DNA of 64,000 bases from Pseudomonas oligotrophica (GCF_021726475.1 NZ_JAKJRU010000003.1:124001-188000); one strand, 5' to 3'; positions 10,536 through 20,236 are shown, numbered from the stretch's first letter. The notes: a model not told the origin generated them from the letters alone. Translations and numbers: made by a program.

Positions 10536-12086
10536 TCAGGCGTCGAGGCGCAGCTCGCGGGCGACGTTCTCCGCCAGGCCGGTGCCGGCCTCGGTCATGG
10601 TCAGGTAGGTGCGATCGGCGCCGGCGGCCTGGATGCGCTCGGCGATGTCCTCGTACATGGCATGCGAGACGATCAGCCCGTCGAAGCCGATGCCGCGCAG
10701 CTTGGTGGTGGAGATGATCTTGGCCTCCGGGTCGTTCATCGCCAGCACCACGGCGCGCACCTGGTTCATCTCCAGGGTCTGCCAGAACATCTGGTCCTCG
10801 GCGTCGGCGAAGAAGATGTTGCGGCCCTCGTCGATGTTGCGCTGCACCATCACCGGGTCCGAATCCAGGCTGACCACCCGGAAGCCCTTGGCCTTGAGGT
10901 GGTCGTAGGCGGCGCGGCCGGTGCGGCCCATGCCCATCACCAGGATCTGCGCATCACGCAGCGACACCGGTTGCTCGTCGGGGTGGCGGATGTTGCGTTC
11001 CAGCGGGATCAGCCGGCGGGCCAGGCGATCGTAGAGCGGGTGGGAAACGCGGTTGAGCTGCGCGGAGACGACGAACGACAGCGCCACGGCGATGGCCAAA
11101 GGTGTCAGCCACTGCGGCAGCACCACGCTGGCGACGATCAGGCCGAACTCGCTGTAGTTGGTCAGGCTCGTGGCGCTGAGAAAGGCGCTGCGCGCGCGCA
11201 GGCGGAAGCCGAGGAACAGGAAGAAGAACAGCACGCCCTTGAGCGGCAGCAGCAGGGCGACGACCACCGCGAAGATCATGGCGTCGGCATCGGGCAGGCC
11301 GCCGATGCCGATCTGCAGGAAGAAGCCGACCAGGAAGACTTCCTTGATCGCCCACAGCGAGTTGGACAGCTCGGTGGCGCGCTTGTGCTTGGCCAGCATG
11401 GCGCCGAAGGCCAGCGCGCCGAGCTCGGAACTCAGGCCCAGGTGTTCGAAGCCGACGCCGCCGACCACCAGCGCCAGCATCAGGCCGAGCAGCACCAGCA
11501 GCTCCTCGTGGCCGGAGTGGTCGAGCAGGCGGAACAGCAGCGGCCGCAGCAGCGGCAGGAGGAACACCAGCAGCGCCCAGGGCGAGGGCACCTGGCCGGC
11601 GGCCAGGCTCATGACCACCAGGGCGATGAGGTCCTGGATGATCAGCACGCCGATCGCCACGCGGCCGTGGAAGGCCTTCAGCTCGCGCTTGCCCTCGAGC
11701 ACCTTGGCCGCCAGCACGGTGCTGGAGAACGACAGGGCGACGGCGATCAGCAGGGCGTCGCGCCAGCTGGATTCGAAGATGAACAGCACCGCCGGCAGCA
11801 CCAGCAGGCTGGACAGCGTGAAGTGCAGCAGGCTGCCGCCGATCACCTCGCGGCGCACCAGGTTGCTGAGCTTGAGCTTGAGGCCGACGGTGAACAGCAA
11901 CAGCAGCACGCCCAGGTGCGCCAGGTGCTGGAGGATCTCGCTGTCGTCCGCGCCGACGCCGATGCGCTCGCCGGCTGCGGCCAGGGCGAAGCCGGCGCCG
12001 AGGTAGCCGATCAGCGGCGGCAGGCCGATGGCACGGGCCGCCAGGCCCAGGACGAAGGCAAAGGCGATCCAGCTGGCTTCAATCAT
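10536..12086 (-). CDS. Kef-type K+/H+ antiporter with TrkA-N domain
   Basis: A 516-aa inner membrane protein. The first 360 residues or so are a CPA2 Na+/K+:H+ exchanger with about 11-12 hydrophobic segments (IIQDLIALVVMSL is the conserved Asp-bearing helix). The C-terminal part begins RDAQILVMGMGRTGRAAYDHL, a Rossmann TrkA-N (RCK) domain likely binding NAD(H) or nucleotides and gating export. It resembles KefB/YbaL-type proteins. No KefF/KefG-like partner is adjacent. It lies between the Tsx-like and P-type ATPase genes on the same strand, with a 45-bp gap to the latter. Confidence 0.88.
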   Translation of the reverse strand: MIEASWIAFAFVLGLAARAIGLPPLIGYLGAGFALAAAGERIGVGADDSEILQHLAHLGVLLLLFTVGLKLKLSNLVRREVIGGSLLHFTLSSLLVLPAVLFIFESSWRDALLIAVALSFSSTVLAAKVLEGKRELKAFHGRVAIGVLIIQDLIALVVMSLAAGQVPSPWALLVFLLPLLRPLLFRLLDHSGHEELLVLLGLMLALVVGGVGFEHLGLSSELGALAFGAMLAKHKRATELSNSLWAIKEVFLVGFFLQIGIGGLPDADAMIFAVVVALLLPLKGVLFFFLFLGFRLRARSAFLSATSLTNYSEFGLIVASVVLPQWLTPLAIAVALSFVVSAQLNRVSHPLYDRLARRLIPLERNIRHPDEQPVSLRDAQILVMGMGRTGRAAYDHLKAKGFRVVSLDSDPVMVQRNIDEGRNIFFADAEDQMFWQTLEMNQVRAVVLAMNDPEAKIISTTKLRGIGFDGLIVSHAMYEDIAERIQAAGADRTYLTMTEAGTGLAENVARELRLDA

Positions 12087-12131
12087 CGAGGCGATTCCGG
12101 GGCGAACGGGGCGCCGAATTGTAGCCGGCGG

Positions 12132-14900
12132 TCATCGATTGTCGAGCGCCGCCGGGGCTGGTGCCGCGTAGCGGTCGCCCAGCCGCCGGCCCAGCGGCGA
12201 GCGACGGATCAGCAGCTTCTCCAGTTCGGCGACCAGCAGCACCAGCAACCCGGCGGCGACGGCCTGCAGCCACTGGGTGAGGCTCAGGTCGACCGAGCCG
12301 AACAGCGCCTGCATCGCCGGGGCATGGGTGAAGGCCAGCTGCAACGGCAGGCAGGCGGCGATCGAGAGCAGCACGTAGGGGTTGCCGGTCAGCCCCTGGC
12401 GGCTGAGCACCGAGGCGAAGATCGAGCGGCTGCTGACCAGGTAGAAGATCTCGGCCATCACCACCGCGTTGACCGCCAGCGTGCGGGCGGTCTGCAGGTC
12501 GCCGCTGCGCTGCATCTCCCAGAGGAACACGCCCAGCGCGCCGATCATCATCAGCAGCGAGACCATGATCACTCGCCAGGCGAAGAAGCCGCTGAGCAGC
12601 GGCTGGCCCGGCGGCCGCGGCAGGCGCTGCATGATGCCGCGCTCGTCCGGCTCGAAGGCCAGCGCCAGGCCCAGGGTGCTGGAGGTGACCAGGTTGACCC
12701 AGAGCACCTGTGCCGGCGTCATCGGCAGCGCCAGCTCGAAGAGGATCGCGGCGATCACCACCAGCGCCTCGCCGCCATTGGTCGGCAGCGAGAACAGCAC
12801 GAACTTCTTCAGGTTGTCGTAGACCGCACGGCCTTCGCGCACCGCCGAGGCGATGGTGGCGAAGTTGTCGTCGGCCAGCACCATGTCGGCAGCCTCCTTG
12901 GCCGCCTCGGTGCCCTTCAGGCCCATGGCCACGCCGACGTCGGCGCGCTTGAGCGCCGGGGCGTCGTTGACCCCGTCGCCGGTCATCGCGACCACCTCGC
13001 CGCAGGCCTGCAGCGCCTCGACCAGGCGCAGCTTGTGCTCGGGGCTGGCGCGGGCGAAGACATCGACGTCGCGCACCACGCGGCGCAGCTCGGCATCCTC
13101 CATCAGCGCCACCTCGGCGCCGGTGATCGCCGCGCGGCCGCCGCCGATGTCCAGTTGCGCGCCGATCGCGCGGGCGGTCTCGGCGTGGTCGCCGGTGATC
13201 ATCTTCACGCGGATGCCGGCGCGGTGGCATTCGGCGACCGCGGCGACGGCTTCCTCGCGTGGCGGGTCGATGATGCCGACCAGCGCCACCAGGCCGAAGC
13301 CGCCGTGCAGGTCGGCGCTCTCCAGGTGGCCGCTGGCCGGTTCGGCGCGCTTGCACGCCAGGGCCAGCAGGCGCAGGCCGCGGGCGGCGATGTCGCTGGC
13401 CATGCGCCGCCAGTAGTCGGCATCCAGCGGCTGCTCGCCGTTGTCGCCGAGCTGGTGGTCGCACATCTCCATGACCCGTTCCGGCGCGCCCTTGACGAAC
13501 AGCCAGGAGACGCCGTCGCTGTCGCGGTGCTGGCTGGCCATGTAGCGGTGCTGGGATTCGAAGGGAATCGAGTCGATGCGCGGCCAGGCGGCGTCGGCGA
13601 TGTGCTGGCTGAAGCCGACCTTGCCGCCGAGCACCAGCAGGGCGCCTTCGGTGGGGTCGCCATCGACCCGCCAGTGGCCATCCACCTCGCGCAGCCGCGC
13701 GTCGTTGCACAGCACGCCGGTGCGGATCGCCAGCGCCAGGGACGGGTAGTGCTCGGGGTCGATGATGCGCCCGTCCAGGGTGCAGTCGCCGACCGGCGTG
13801 TAGCCCACGCCGCCGACCTCGAAGCGGTGCACGGCGCAGACCACGCGCTGCACGGTCATCTCGTTGCGCGTCAGGGTGCCGGTCTTGTCCGAGCAGATCA
13901 CCGTCACCGAGCCCAGGGTCTCCACCGCCGGCAGCCGGCGGATGATGGCGTTGCGCTGGGCCATGCGCTGCACGCCGAGCGCCAGGGTGACGGTCATGAT
14001 CGCCGGCAGGCCTTCGGGAATCGCCGCCGCGGCGAGGGCCACCACCATGAGGAACATGTCCTCCAGGCCGTGGCCGCGCCAGAGCGTACCGACGGCGAAG
14101 GTCAGCGCGCAGACGGCGAGAATGGCGAAGGCCAGCACGCGGCCGAAGCGGTCCATCTGGCGCAGCAGCGGCGTGGTCGCGTGGTGGATGTCGGTCAGCA
14201 GGCGGTTGATCTTGCCCAGTTCGGTGTCGGCGCCGGTGCCGACCACGATGCCGGTGGCCTGGCCGTAGACGACCAGGGTGCCGGAATAGGCCATGTCGTA
14301 GCGATCGCCCAGCGGTGCCCCGCTGGCCACCGCCTCGATGTGCTTTTCCACCGGCAGCGATTCGCCGGTCAGCGCGGCTTCCTCGATGCGCAGCTCGCGG
14401 ACGGTCAGCAGGCGCAGGTCGGCCGGCACGCGGTCGCCGGAGCCGAGCAGCACGCGGTCGCCGGGCACCAGTTCGGTGGCGTCGATCTGCCGGCGGTTGC
14501 CGTCGCGGATCACCGTCGCCTGGGTCGAGAGCATCGCGCGAATGGCGTCCAGCGCCGCCTCGGCCTTGCCTTCCTGGATGAAGCCGATCACCGCGTTGAT
14601 CACCGCGGCGGCCAGCAGCACGGCGGCGTCGACCCAGTGCTCGAGCAGCGCGGTGATCACCGAGCTGGCCAGCATCACGTAGAGCAGGATGTTGTGGAAC
14701 TGCGCGAGCAGGCGCATCAGCGGGCCGCGGGTCTTCGGCGGGGCGAGGCGGTTGGCGCCGTACTCGGCCAGGCGCTCGCGGGCCTCGGCGTCGCTCAGGC
14801 CGCCCGGGCCGCTGCGCAGTTGGCGGGCGACATCGCCGGGCGCGAGGCTGTGCCATTCCGGTTGACGAGGGTGGCGGGGCGGGGCGGGGCGGTCTTTCAT
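12132..14900 (-). CDS. P-type cation-transporting ATPase (P2A, Ca2+-type)
   Basis: A 922-aa membrane pump. In order: N-terminal cation ATPase domain (1-75), first TM pair, actuator domain with TGES (LTGESLPVEKH), the PEGLPA motif in M4 typical of P2A calcium pumps, phosphorylation site Asp338 in CSDKTGTLTRNE, the nucleotide domain (FVKGAPERV), GDGVNDAPALKRADVG, and six C-terminal TM segments. ATG 14900 follows AGGTG; the frame is open much further upstream, but that extension is antisense-like shadow of puuD. Substrate could be Ca2+ or another divalent cation. It sits inside the purine cluster with no obvious functional link. Confidence 0.9.
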   Translation of the reverse strand: MKDRPAPPRHPRQPEWHSLAPGDVARQLRSGPGGLSDAEARERLAEYGANRLAPPKTRGPLMRLLAQFHNILLYVMLASSVITALLEHWVDAAVLLAAAVINAVIGFIQEGKAEAALDAIRAMLSTQATVIRDGNRRQIDATELVPGDRVLLGSGDRVPADLRLLTVRELRIEEAALTGESLPVEKHIEAVASGAPLGDRYDMAYSGTLVVYGQATGIVVGTGADTELGKINRLLTDIHHATTPLLRQMDRFGRVLAFAILAVCALTFAVGTLWRGHGLEDMFLMVVALAAAAIPEGLPAIMTVTLALGVQRMAQRNAIIRRLPAVETLGSVTVICSDKTGTLTRNEMTVQRVVCAVHRFEVGGVGYTPVGDCTLDGRIIDPEHYPSLALAIRTGVLCNDARLREVDGHWRVDGDPTEGALLVLGGKVGFSQHIADAAWPRIDSIPFESQHRYMASQHRDSDGVSWLFVKGAPERVMEMCDHQLGDNGEQPLDADYWRRMASDIAARGLRLLALACKRAEPASGHLESADLHGGFGLVALVGIIDPPREEAVAAVAECHRAGIRVKMITGDHAETARAIGAQLDIGGGRAAITGAEVALMEDAELRRVVRDVDVFARASPEHKLRLVEALQACGEVVAMTGDGVNDAPALKRADVGVAMGLKGTEAAKEAADMVLADDNFATIASAVREGRAVYDNLKKFVLFSLPTNGGEALVVIAAILFELALPMTPAQVLWVNLVTSSTLGLALAFEPDERGIMQRLPRPPGQPLLSGFFAWRVIMVSLLMMIGALGVFLWEMQRSGDLQTARTLAVNAVVMAEIFYLVSSRSIFASVLSRQGLTGNPYVLLSIAACLPLQLAFTHAPAMQALFGSVDLSLTQWLQAVAAGLLVLLVAELEKLLIRRSPLGRRLGDRYAAPAPAALDNR

Positions 14901-15020
14901 CGAGGCACCTGGGCGATCGGCAACGCCCCACCAGCCTAGCCAAGTTGGCCTTGCGGCGGCTGATTTCAGGCAAGCGCGCGGCGCTTTTCTCGATGAATTT
15001 GTAACAGCAGGCGAGGCACA

Positions 15021-15045
15021 CGCCGGGGCCGCAGGGGCCCCGGCG
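15021..15045 (-). terminator. GC-rich hairpin after puuD
   Basis: A 10-bp perfect stem (CGCCGGGGCC / GGCCCCGGCG) with a 5-base loop begins 8 bp after the puuD stop. No T-run follows on the minus strand, so it may be an RNA-stabilising hairpin or Rho-assisted stop rather than a strong intrinsic terminator. Confidence 0.45.
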
Positions 15046-15052
15046 CGGCGGT

Positions 15053-16282
15053 TCAGTCGAGGCTGGCGCCCTGGGCGATCCAGCTGGCGAGCAGGTCGCG
15101 CTCGTCCTGGGTCATCTGGGTGATGTTGCCCAGCGGCATGATCTGGCTGGCGACGCTCTGCGCGTGGATCTTCGCGGCCTGCTGGCGGATCTGCTCGGGG
15201 GTGTCGAACATCACCCCGGCCGGTGCGCTGGAGAACATCGGGCTGCTCGGGTTGGCCGAATGGCAGACGGTGCAGCGCGCATGGATCACCTCGCTGACTT
15301 CTTCGAACGCCGGTGCCCCGGCATGCGCCTGGGCCGCGGCGCTGGCCTGCTCGGGGGTGGTGGCGGCCAGGTTCGGCGTGCTGCTCGGGCGGTTCGGCGA
15401 GGTGACGAAGGCCAGGCAGATCATGCCCACGGCGGCGGCCGGCAGGGCCCAGGCGAAGCGCTGGCTGTCGTGGCGGGTGTTGAAGAAGTGCCGCACCAGC
15501 ACCGCGAGTGCCGCCAGGCCGGCGAGGATCGCCCAGTTGTACTGGCTGCCGTAGGTGCTCGGGAAGTGGTTGCTGATCATGATGAACAGCACCGGCAGGG
15601 TGAAGTAGTTGTTGTGCCGCGAGCGCAGCAGGCCCTTGGCCGGCAGCACCGGGTCGGGGGTGCGGTTCTGCTCGATGGCGGCGACCAGCGCGCGCTGCGC
15701 CGGCATGATGATGCGCAGCACGTTGCCGACCATGATGGTGCCGATCAGCGCGCCGGTATGGATGTAGGCGGCGCGGCCGCTGAAGATCTGCGCATAGCCC
15801 CAGCAGGCGGCGATCACCAGCACGAACAGCACCAGACCGAGCAGCGCCGGCGTCTTGCCCAGCGGCGAGTCGCACAGCAGGTCGTAGACGAACCAGCCGA
15901 CGATCAGCGAGCCGAAGCCGATCGCCACGGCAGTGGCGGGCGACAGCTCGCTGCCGGGGGCGATCAGGTACAGGCCCGGGTTGAGGTAGTAGACCACCAT
16001 CAGCAGGGCCACGCCCGACAGCCAGGTGGTGTAGGCCTCCCACTTGAACCAGTGCAGGTTCTCCGGCATCTGCGGCGGGGCGAGCTTGTATTTCTCCAGG
16101 TGGTAGATACCGCCGCCGTGGATGGCCCAGAGGTCACCGGACAGCCCTTCGCGCGGGTTGCTGCGGTTGAGGTTGTTTTCCAGCCAGACGAAATAGAAGG
16201 AAGCACCGATCCAGGCGATGCCGACGATCATGTGGATCCAGCGAATTCCCAGGTTCAGCCATTCGGTCAGATGTGCGTCCAC
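15053..16282 (-). CDS. puuD: Membrane urate hydroxylase/oxidase with cytochrome c domain
   Basis: Oxidises urate to 5-hydroxyisourate, passing electrons to the respiratory chain instead of O2. The 409-aa protein has about eight TM segments (IHMIVGIAWIGASFYFVWLE onward) in residues 1-300 and a C-terminal monohaem cytochrome c domain with the haem motif Cys337-Thr-Val-Cys340-His341 and a later Met-Pro-Leu (IMPLGN) for the axial ligand. The start is GTG 16282, preceded by AAGAGGT. It lies 83 bp after allA and is the last gene of the puuE-uraD-alc-allA-puuD run. Confidence 0.93.
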   Translation of the reverse strand: MDAHLTEWLNLGIRWIHMIVGIAWIGASFYFVWLENNLNRSNPREGLSGDLWAIHGGGIYHLEKYKLAPPQMPENLHWFKWEAYTTWLSGVALLMVVYYLNPGLYLIAPGSELSPATAVAIGFGSLIVGWFVYDLLCDSPLGKTPALLGLVLFVLVIAACWGYAQIFSGRAAYIHTGALIGTIMVGNVLRIIMPAQRALVAAIEQNRTPDPVLPAKGLLRSRHNNYFTLPVLFIMISNHFPSTYGSQYNWAILAGLAALAVLVRHFFNTRHDSQRFAWALPAAAVGMICLAFVTSPNRPSSTPNLAATTPEQASAAAQAHAGAPAFEEVSEVIHARCTVCHSANPSSPMFSSAPAGVMFDTPEQIRQQAAKIHAQSVASQIMPLGNITQMTQDERDLLASWIAQGASLD

Positions 16283-16365
16283 GTTGATTACCTCTTGTAC
16301 GGCGGCTGCAGCTGCCGTCCTTTCTTCTTATGGGTATCGGTCCGAGTCACCGCGCGCGGTTGGGC

Positions 16366-16878
16366 TCAGCGCGAAACCTGTTGGGGGTCGAGGAGGAGTT
16401 GCTGATCCTCCGTGAAGAAGTACTCGTCGCAGTTGTTGCCAGAACCGCTGCGATCGACCACCAGGAATTCATCCCGCTTTTCGATCGTCAGCACCGGGTG
16501 GTGCCAGACGCCGCGGTGGTAATTGACGCCCTGCCTGCCGTTGCTGCGGAAGGCGCGGACGTGGCCCGGTACAGGTGCATCGCCAAGTGGCGCGACCACG
16601 ACCAGAAAGGGGTGGCCGAGCAGCGGCACGAAGGCCTGGCTGCCCAGCGGATGACGCTCCAGCATGCGGATGACCAGCGGCATCTCGAGCGCCTCGGCGG
16701 CGAAGATGCTGATGATCGCCCTGTCCTCGGACGCGGCGGTCTCGACCGTGGCCAGCTTGTGATAGCGGCGGGTCGAGCCGTTGTTGATCATGAAGAACTC
16801 GCTGCCTTCGGTCTCGATGACATCGCCGAAGGGGGCGAAGGCTTCCTTGGTCAGTGGCTCGATGGTCAGGGTGCGCAT
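16366..16878 (-). CDS. allA: Ureidoglycolate lyase
   Basis: Splits ureidoglycolate to glyoxylate and urea, supplying Gcl. The 170-aa cupin-like protein begins MRTLTIEPLTKEAFAPFGDVIE and carries the family stretches NNGSTRRYHKLATV, MLERHPLGSQAFVPL and GVNYHRGVWHHPVLTI. ATG 16878 is chosen; the 26-residue upstream extension runs through a REP region and is not plausible. Downstream of alc (gap 156 bp holding a REP) and upstream of puuD. Confidence 0.93.
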   Translation of the reverse strand: MRTLTIEPLTKEAFAPFGDVIETEGSEFFMINNGSTRRYHKLATVETAASEDRAIISIFAAEALEMPLVIRMLERHPLGSQAFVPLLGHPFLVVVAPLGDAPVPGHVRAFRSNGRQGVNYHRGVWHHPVLTIEKRDEFLVVDRSGSGNNCDEYFFTEDQQLLLDPQQVSR

Positions 16879-16939
16879 GGCATTCTCGTTATCAAAATTC
16901 TGCTTTGTAGCCCCGCATGCTTGCGAGCCTGGTTTATCC

Positions 16940-16962
16940 GGTGGGCTGAAGCCCACCCTACG
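16940..16962. repeat. GTAG-type REP palindrome
   Basis: GGTGGGCT (16940-16947) pairs with AGCCCACC (16950-16957), followed by CTACGG. It shares the GTAGGGTGG head with the REPs at 44-129, 26270 and 28954 and lies in the alc-allA gap. Confidence 0.6.
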
Positions 16963-17034
16963 GCCGGGGCCTAGGGCGAGCTCAGTAGGGGCGGGCGGTG
17001 TTCTGCTTCAGTCCACCATGCCCCTATCGCCACC

Positions 17035-18030
17035 TTACTTCGCCACCTTGCCGAACAAGCGCAGCCGGCTGACGCCGCCGTCCGGGAAGATGTTCAGGCG
17101 CACGTGGGTCACCGGGCCGAGCCTGGCGATCTGCTCGACGAACTCGTGTTCGGCGTGCATGGAGAGCTTCTGGCTCGGCAGCAGTTCACGCCAGAACAGG
17201 CTCTGGGTCTCGATCTGGCTGTCGGTGCCGCCCTTCACGTAGGCCGCCTGGATGGTGCAGCTGTCCGGGTAGTTGCCCTTGAAGTGCAGGGTATCGACGA
17301 CGATGCGCTCGATCTCGCCCGGGTGGCCGAGGGCGACGATCACCCAGTCATTGCCAGGGGTGCGACGGCGGGCGGTTTCCCAGCCGTCGCCCATGTTCTC
17401 GCCACGGTTCGGGTTGAGGATGTTGCTCATGCGGCCGAAGTGCTCGTCGGAGCAGGCCAGTGCGCGGCCGCCGTTGAGGGCGGCGGCGAGGTCGATCTGC
17501 TCGTTGTCGCCGACGCTGCTCCAGTCGCGGTACGGAATGCCGTGCACGCGCAGGCGGGCGACGCCGCCGTCCGGGTAGATGTTGAAGCGCAGGTGGCTGA
17601 CCGGCTTGTCGAAGGCGATCTCGTGGTAGTGATGGCTGTTGCCCTTGAGCTCGACGGCCGGCAGGACTTCGCTCCAGACGGTGTCGTCGTCTGGATCGCC
17701 TTCGGCGACAAAGCAGGCTTCCAGCGAGGCCGACGGCGGGAAGTTGCCGGTGAAGTGGCTGGTGTCGATGTCCACGCCCTTGATCCAGCCCGGTACGCCG
17801 AGGCGGATCACCGCATGGTCATAGCCTTCGAAGCGCTTGCGGCGCGACTCCCAGCCGTCCATCCACTTGCCGTTGTCATCGAACACGCCCTCCTTCCATA
17901 CGGCCGGCGTCGGCTGGAACAGCCGGTTGACGTCGGCGAACCAGTCGTCAGTGACGGAAATGGCGCGGGTGCCCAGGCGGGCGTCGGCCAGGTTGACGTA
18001 TTTCTCGAAGGGTACGGCGTAAGCTTTCAT
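17035..18030 (-). CDS. alc: Allantoicase
   Basis: Hydrolyses allantoate to ureidoglycolate and urea. The 331-aa protein shows the internal duplication typical of the family: each half has a [28 protein letters not shown] segment and ends with [16 protein letters not shown] or [19 protein letters not shown] 18030 starts [15 protein letters not shown]; the frame stays open upstream through uraD but is not coding there. It is the third gene of the puuE-uraD-alc run, 79 bp after uraD. Confidence 0.94.
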   Translation of the reverse strand: MKAYAVPFEKYVNLADARLGTRAISVTDDWFADVNRLFQPTPAVWKEGVFDDNGKWMDGWESRRKRFEGYDHAVIRLGVPGWIKGVDIDTSHFTGNFPPSASLEACFVAEGDPDDDTVWSEVLPAVELKGNSHHYHEIAFDKPVSHLRFNIYPDGGVARLRVHGIPYRDWSSVGDNEQIDLAAALNGGRALACSDEHFGRMSNILNPNRGENMGDGWETARRRTPGNDWVIVALGHPGEIERIVVDTLHFKGNYPDSCTIQAAYVKGGTDSQIETQSLFWRELLPSQKLSMHAEHEFVEQIARLGPVTHVRLNIFPDGGVSRLRLFGKVAK

Positions 18031-18109
18031 CGCGATCTGCCTTGAAATGAGTGGAGCGGTTTCTGCCTTTATTGCCTGTGTTGCGGTGTTGCCTGGTTTC
18101 CCGTTCCGG

Positions 18110-18625
18110 CTACAGGGCCTGCAGGCGGAACAGGGCGATCTTGTTGATCTCCGCCAATGCGGTGGCGAATTCCTGCTCGGGCGTGTTGTGGATGCGCTCC
18201 TCGAACGCGGCGAGGATCTGGTGCCGGTTGCTGCCCTTGACCGCCTTGATGAAGGGGAAGCCGAACCTGGCCTTGTAGGCATCGTTGAGTTCGGTGAAGC
18301 GGGCGAATTCCTCGGCGCTGCATTCATGGATGCCGGCACCGGCCTGCTCGGAGGTGCTCGATGCGGTCAGCTCGCCGCGGATGGCGGCCTTGCCGGCCAG
18401 GTCCGGGTGGGCGTTGATCAGAGCCAACTGCTCGTCGTGGTTGGCATCGAGCAGGGCGTCAGCCATGCGCCGGTGCAGGGCCTCGACATCGTCGAGGCTG
18501 GCATCCACGCCGCGGTCGTAGGCGCGTTCGGCGACCCACGGCGAGTGCTCGTAGATGTCGGCGAAGGCGGCGACGAAGGCGTCGCGGCCGAGGGTCGAGG
18601 GCTTGATCGTCTTGAACGGGGTCAT
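18110..18625 (-). CDS. uraD: OHCU decarboxylase
   Basis: Decarboxylates 2-oxo-4-hydroxy-4-carboxy-5-ureidoimidazoline to S-allantoin. The 171-aa helical protein has the signature [11 protein letters not shown] with the catalytic His, then SEQAGAG and [11 protein letters not shown], all diagnostic. ATG 18625 overlaps the puuE stop by one base (TGATG), implying translational coupling. Confidence 0.94.
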   Translation of the reverse strand: MTPFKTIKPSTLGRDAFVAAFADIYEHSPWVAERAYDRGVDASLDDVEALHRRMADALLDANHDEQLALINAHPDLAGKAAIRGELTASSTSEQAGAGIHECSAEEFARFTELNDAYKARFGFPFIKAVKGSNRHQILAAFEERIHNTPEQEFATALAEINKIALFRLQAL

Positions 18626-19554
18626 CAGCTGCGCTCCGCGGTCATGGGGTGGGTGGCGTGCCAGTGGCGGGCGATGTCGACGCGGCGGGCGAACCAGACC
18701 TTCTCATGGCCCTTCACGTAGTCGATGAAACGGGCCAGCGCGGCCAGGCGCGCCGGGCGGCCGAGCAGCCGGCAGTGCATGCCGATCGAGAGCATCTTCG
18801 GCGCGCCTTCGCAGCCCTCGGCGTAGAGCACGTCGAAGGCATCCTTCAGGTAATTGAAGAAGTCGTCGCCGCTGTTGAAGCCCTGCACCTGGGTGAAGCG
18901 CATGTCGTTGGTGTCCAGCGTGTAGGGGATCACCAGGTGCGGCTTGACCGGCGCCGAGTCCGGGTCCCAGTAGGGCAGGTCGTCGTCATAGGTGTCGGAG
19001 TCGTAGAGGAAGCCGCCTTCCTCGCGCACCAGGCGCCGGGTGTTGGGGCTGGTGCGGCCGGTGTACCAGCCCAGCGGGCGCTCGCCGGTCAGCTCGGTGA
19101 GGATGCGGATGGCCTCGAGCATGTGCTCGCGCTCCTGGGCCTCGTCCATGTACTGGTAGTCGATCCAGCGATAACCGTGGCTGCAGATCTCGTGGCCGTC
19201 GGCAACCATCGCCTTGATGACCTCGGGGTGGCGCTGCGCGGCCATGGCCACGGCGAACACCGTCAGCGGGATCCCGTGCTGCCTGAACACCCTGAGCAGG
19301 CGCCAGACGCCGGCGCGACTGCCGTATTCGTAGAGCGATTCCATGCTCATGTGGCGCACGCCCTGCAGCGGTTGCGCGGAGACCATCTCCGACAGGAAGG
19401 CCTCGGATTCCTTGTCCCCGTGCAGCACACAGCGCTCGCCGCCTTCCTCGTAGTTGAGCACGAAGGACAGGGCGATGCGGGCCTCATCCGGCCAGTGCGG
19501 GTGCGGTGGGTTGGCGGCGTAACCGATAAGGTCGCGTGGGTAGTCGGCGCTCAC
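18625..19554 (-). CDS. puuE: Allantoinase, polysaccharide-deacetylase fold
   Basis: Hydrolyses allantoin to allantoate. The 309-aa protein belongs to the metal-independent PuuE group of the NodB/polysaccharide deacetylase superfamily, not the amidohydrolase AllB. Signatures include NYEEGGERCVLHGD, EICSHGYRWIDYQYM and GWYTGRTSPNTRRLV. The start is GTG 19554, with CACAGGAATC upstream. A TTGTATACAA palindrome 50 bp upstream (19604) probably controls the whole puuE-uraD-alc-allA-puuD run. Confidence 0.94.
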   Translation of the reverse strand: MSADYPRDLIGYAANPPHPHWPDEARIALSFVLNYEEGGERCVLHGDKESEAFLSEMVSAQPLQGVRHMSMESLYEYGSRAGVWRLLRVFRQHGIPLTVFAVAMAAQRHPEVIKAMVADGHEICSHGYRWIDYQYMDEAQEREHMLEAIRILTELTGERPLGWYTGRTSPNTRRLVREEGGFLYDSDTYDDDLPYWDPDSAPVKPHLVIPYTLDTNDMRFTQVQGFNSGDDFFNYLKDAFDVLYAEGCEGAPKMLSIGMHCRLLGRPARLAALARFIDYVKGHEKVWFARRVDIARHWHATHPMTAERS

Positions 19555-19603
19555 GACGTGATTCCTGTGTGGCGGGTCGCATGGGTGCGACCGGATGGCA
19601 TTA

Positions 19604-19613
19604 TTGTATACAA
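19604..19613. promoter_or_regulatory. TTGTATACAA operator before puuE
   Basis: A perfect 10-bp palindrome 50 bp upstream of the puuE start in the divergent puuE/uraH gap. Identical to the site at 22608. Palindromes of this type are usual for FadR-subfamily GntR repressors. Confidence 0.65.
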
Positions 19614-19760
19614 AATCAATTGCCTTCTGTAAACCGCTAAATCGCCCCGTTCACTTGTTGTCGGCTCGAGCCGCTTATCGGCGTTCGGGCAGACGCCGCC
19701 GCAGCGAAGGGCCTCCTGGCTTAGTGAAGCAGGATATTGGCGAACCAGTGCAGGACTTTA

Positions 19761-19768
19761 TGTATACA
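19761..19768. promoter_or_regulatory. TGTATACA operator before uraH
   Basis: TGTATACA, flanked ttaTGTATACAaaa, lies about 77 bp before the uraH GTG. Together with 19604 it gives each divergent gene its own site, about 150 bp apart. Confidence 0.55.
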
Positions 19769-19844
19769 AAAATATTGGAAATTGTCTTGAGTGATGTTGC
19801 CGGCTTTGGCTATGCTCAGCTCACACAAACAAGCGGAGGTGCCC

Positions 19845-20198
19845 GTGGGACGTCTGACCACACACGTACTCGATGCCGCCCATGGCTGCCCGGGTAGCGG
19901 TATCACGGTGACGCTGTTTCGCGTCGAAGATCAGCAGCTGACCCGCGTGGCGATACGCCAGACCAATGCCGACGGCCGCTGCGACCAGCCGCTGCTCGAA
20001 GGCGACGACTACCGGTCGGGCGTCTACCAGTTGCATTTCCAGGCGGGGGACTACTACCGCCGTCGCGGCGTGACGCTTGGCGAGCCGGCGTTTCTCGATG
20101 AAGTGGTGCTCAGGTTCGGCATCGATGCCGGGCAGGATCACTATCACGTGCCGCTGCTGATTTCGCCGTACAGCTACTCGACCTATCGGGGCAGCTAG
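19845..20198 (+). CDS. uraH: 5-Hydroxyisourate hydrolase
   Basis: Transthyretin-related enzyme converting 5-hydroxyisourate to OHCU. The 117-aa chain starts VGRLTTHVLDAAHG (conserved His at 7) and ends SYSTYRGS, the C-terminal YRGS tetrapeptide that separates HIU hydrolases from transthyretin. GTG 19845 follows GGAGG (19835); earlier in-frame starts would add residues absent from the family. Divergent from puuE. Confidence 0.95.
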   Translation: MGRLTTHVLDAAHGCPGSGITVTLFRVEDQQLTRVAIRQTNADGRCDQPLLEGDDYRSGVYQLHFQAGDYYRRRGVTLGEPAFLDEVVLRFGIDAGQDHYHVPLLISPYSYSTYRGS

Positions 20199-20236
20199 CC
20201 GGTTCCCTTCAGTGCTGACTCTCCGGAGTCCCTTTA

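Noticed and set aside
10152-14939. 1595-codon open frame on the plus strand
   Set aside because: It is antisense to the antiporter and P-type ATPase genes, whose motifs are unmistakable. The translation is a biased mix of His, Arg, Gln, Ala and Gly with no domain, a usual shadow in high-GC DNA.
14901-16043. Long N-terminal extension of the P-type ATPase frame
   Set aside because: The extension overlaps puuD in another frame and encodes no ATPase domain; ATG 14900 begins the family homology with a ribosome site.
15053-16282. Novel fusion of a membrane protein with cytochrome c
   Set aside because: This is the known PuuD urate oxidase architecture.
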